Assembly (NCBI GenBank): GCA_019310865.1
Contig: JAFDDL010000305.1
Location: 1 to 5,288, forward strand
Reading direction: 5' to 3'
DNA: 5,288 nt
Origin: Deltaproteobacteria bacterium
GTDB lineage: Bacteria; Desulfobacterota; Desulfobacteria; Desulfobacterales; JAFDDL01
A program made the translations under genes and the position numbers. Positions 4,733 through 5,288 of this stretch are shown here, in pieces. Within the stretch, counting starts at the first letter, position 1. Each line of letters begins with the position of its first letter. A model generated the notes under the pieces. The model was given only the letters and a program-made list of their open reading frames with translations, was not told where the DNA came from and searched no databases.

Positions 4733-5288
4733 TTACAGCGCCCGCTTTACCGCACGAACGATGCTGTCCTTATTCGGCAGGTAGATGTCTTCCAATGCGG
4801 CGCTGCCGGGAACCGGTACCATTGGCGCGGCCACACGCTGAACCGGTGCTTTGAGCAAAGAGAAATATTCACTGCTTGCCAGGGCGGCAATTTCGGCGCC
4901 CAAGCCTCCCCTGATCCTTCCTTCTTCCACGGTAACCAGCCGGCCTGTTTTTTCTAAAGATTCAAAAATCGTATCTATGTCCAACGGCACAATGGGTCGG
5001 GGATCGATCACTTCAACATCGATGCCGTCACCCGCCAATTCCTGGGCGGCATTCAATGCCTCATAGACCATGAATCCAAACGCAACCACGGTTACATCCT
5101 TTCCCGGTTTTCGAATCACCGCCTCACCAAAGGGGATCGTGTATTCCTCCTCCGGCACCTCGCCCTCGATGCCTCCGAATATGATTTTCTTGTGTTCAAA
5201 GAAAATCACCGGGTCATTGCTTCGTATGGCTGATTTAAGCAGCCCCTTGGCATCATAGGGCGTTGAGGGTTCCACGAGTATAAGACCC
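4733..5288 (-). CDS. 2-oxo acid / acetoin dehydrogenase E1 component, beta subunit (5'-partial)
   Basis: This is the C-terminal part of the thiamine diphosphate-dependent E1 beta subunit of a pyruvate, branched-chain 2-oxo acid or acetoin dehydrogenase complex. With E1 alpha it decarboxylates the substrate and passes the acyl group to lipoyl-E2. The 185 visible residues begin GLILVEPSTPYDAKGLL, the conserved segment before the domain boundary. They continue with NDPVIFFEHK, EEEYTIPFGEAVIRKPGKDVT, the transketolase C-terminal domain core (VVAFGFMVYEALNAAQELA, VEVIDPRPIVPLD), TGRLVTVEEGRIRGGLGAEIAA, VQRVAAPMVPVP and LPNKDSIVRAVKRAL. The GTG at 5275 is an internal Val codon, since the conserved frame continues to the window edge; about 140 N-terminal residues lie outside. 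The reading frame is intact and the composition is GC-richer than the regulator (34 of 60 at 4981-5040). Which substrate class applies cannot be fixed from this half. E1 alpha is expected just beyond the right edge, and downstream the operon runs into the truncated SDR. Confidence 0.93.
   Translation of the reverse strand, partial: GLILVEPSTPYDAKGLLKSAIRSNDPVIFFEHKKIIFGGIEGEVPEEEYTIPFGEAVIRKPGKDVTVVAFGFMVYEALNAAQELAGDGIDVEVIDPRPIVPLDIDTIFESLEKTGRLVTVEEGRIRGGLGAEIAALASSEYFSLLKAPVQRVAAPMVPVPGSAALEDIYLPNKDSIVRAVKRAL

Noticed and set aside
5273..5275. GTG as the start codon of the E1 beta gene
   Set aside because: The conserved residues GLILV preceding EPSTPYDAK continue in frame to the window edge, so this is an internal valine and the gene is partial.

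Overview
The window is a gene-poor stretch of bacterial chromosome with four recognisable protein genes, two of them cut by the window edges, two short remnants of lost genes, and a long AT-rich intergenic region between a divergent gene pair. The gene set (2-oxo acid dehydrogenase E1 beta, an SDR start, an acyl-CoA synthetase scrap, an M20 amidohydrolase, a VOC protein and a LuxR-type regulator) fits a Gram-negative heterotroph with CoA-based catabolism. A Desulfobacterota-like or other proteobacterial source is a guess from gene content and mixed base composition; nothing in the window fixes the taxon.

Layout, left to right. 1-837 (+): a tandem VOC-fold protein that appears to lack its N-terminus because the window opens inside the gene. 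About 892-1046 (-): a decayed fragment of an AMP-binding acyl-CoA synthetase with an in-frame TGA, bracketed by an 8-bp direct repeat. 1060-2283 (-): an M20 family zinc amidohydrolase/aminoacylase with its catalytic motifs intact. 2284-3463: the divergent intergenic region, with no convincing gene, an 11-bp inverted repeat, and a two-part motif found once upstream of each divergent gene in the same orientation relative to that gene. Three nested or adjacent dyads (3208-3263) lie just upstream of the regulator. 3464-4603 (+): a LuxR-type regulator with a GAF-like N-terminal region, a PAS-like middle and a C-terminal HTH. 4659-4700 (-): the ribosome binding site and first dozen codons of an SDR oxidoreductase, abruptly truncated. 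4733-5288 (-): the C-terminal half of a pyruvate/acetoin/branched-chain type dehydrogenase E1 beta subunit, running off the right edge.

The likely working unit is the divergent pair, M20 amidohydrolase and LuxR regulator, which share the GTTTACTAA-N6-ATTTGCA motif; control of the hydrolase by the regulator is inferred, not shown. The E1 beta gene is the end of a catabolic operon that once continued into an SDR gene. The two remnants, the inverted repeats and the marked change in base composition between the E1 beta gene and the regulator suggest a region reshaped by insertion and deletion.
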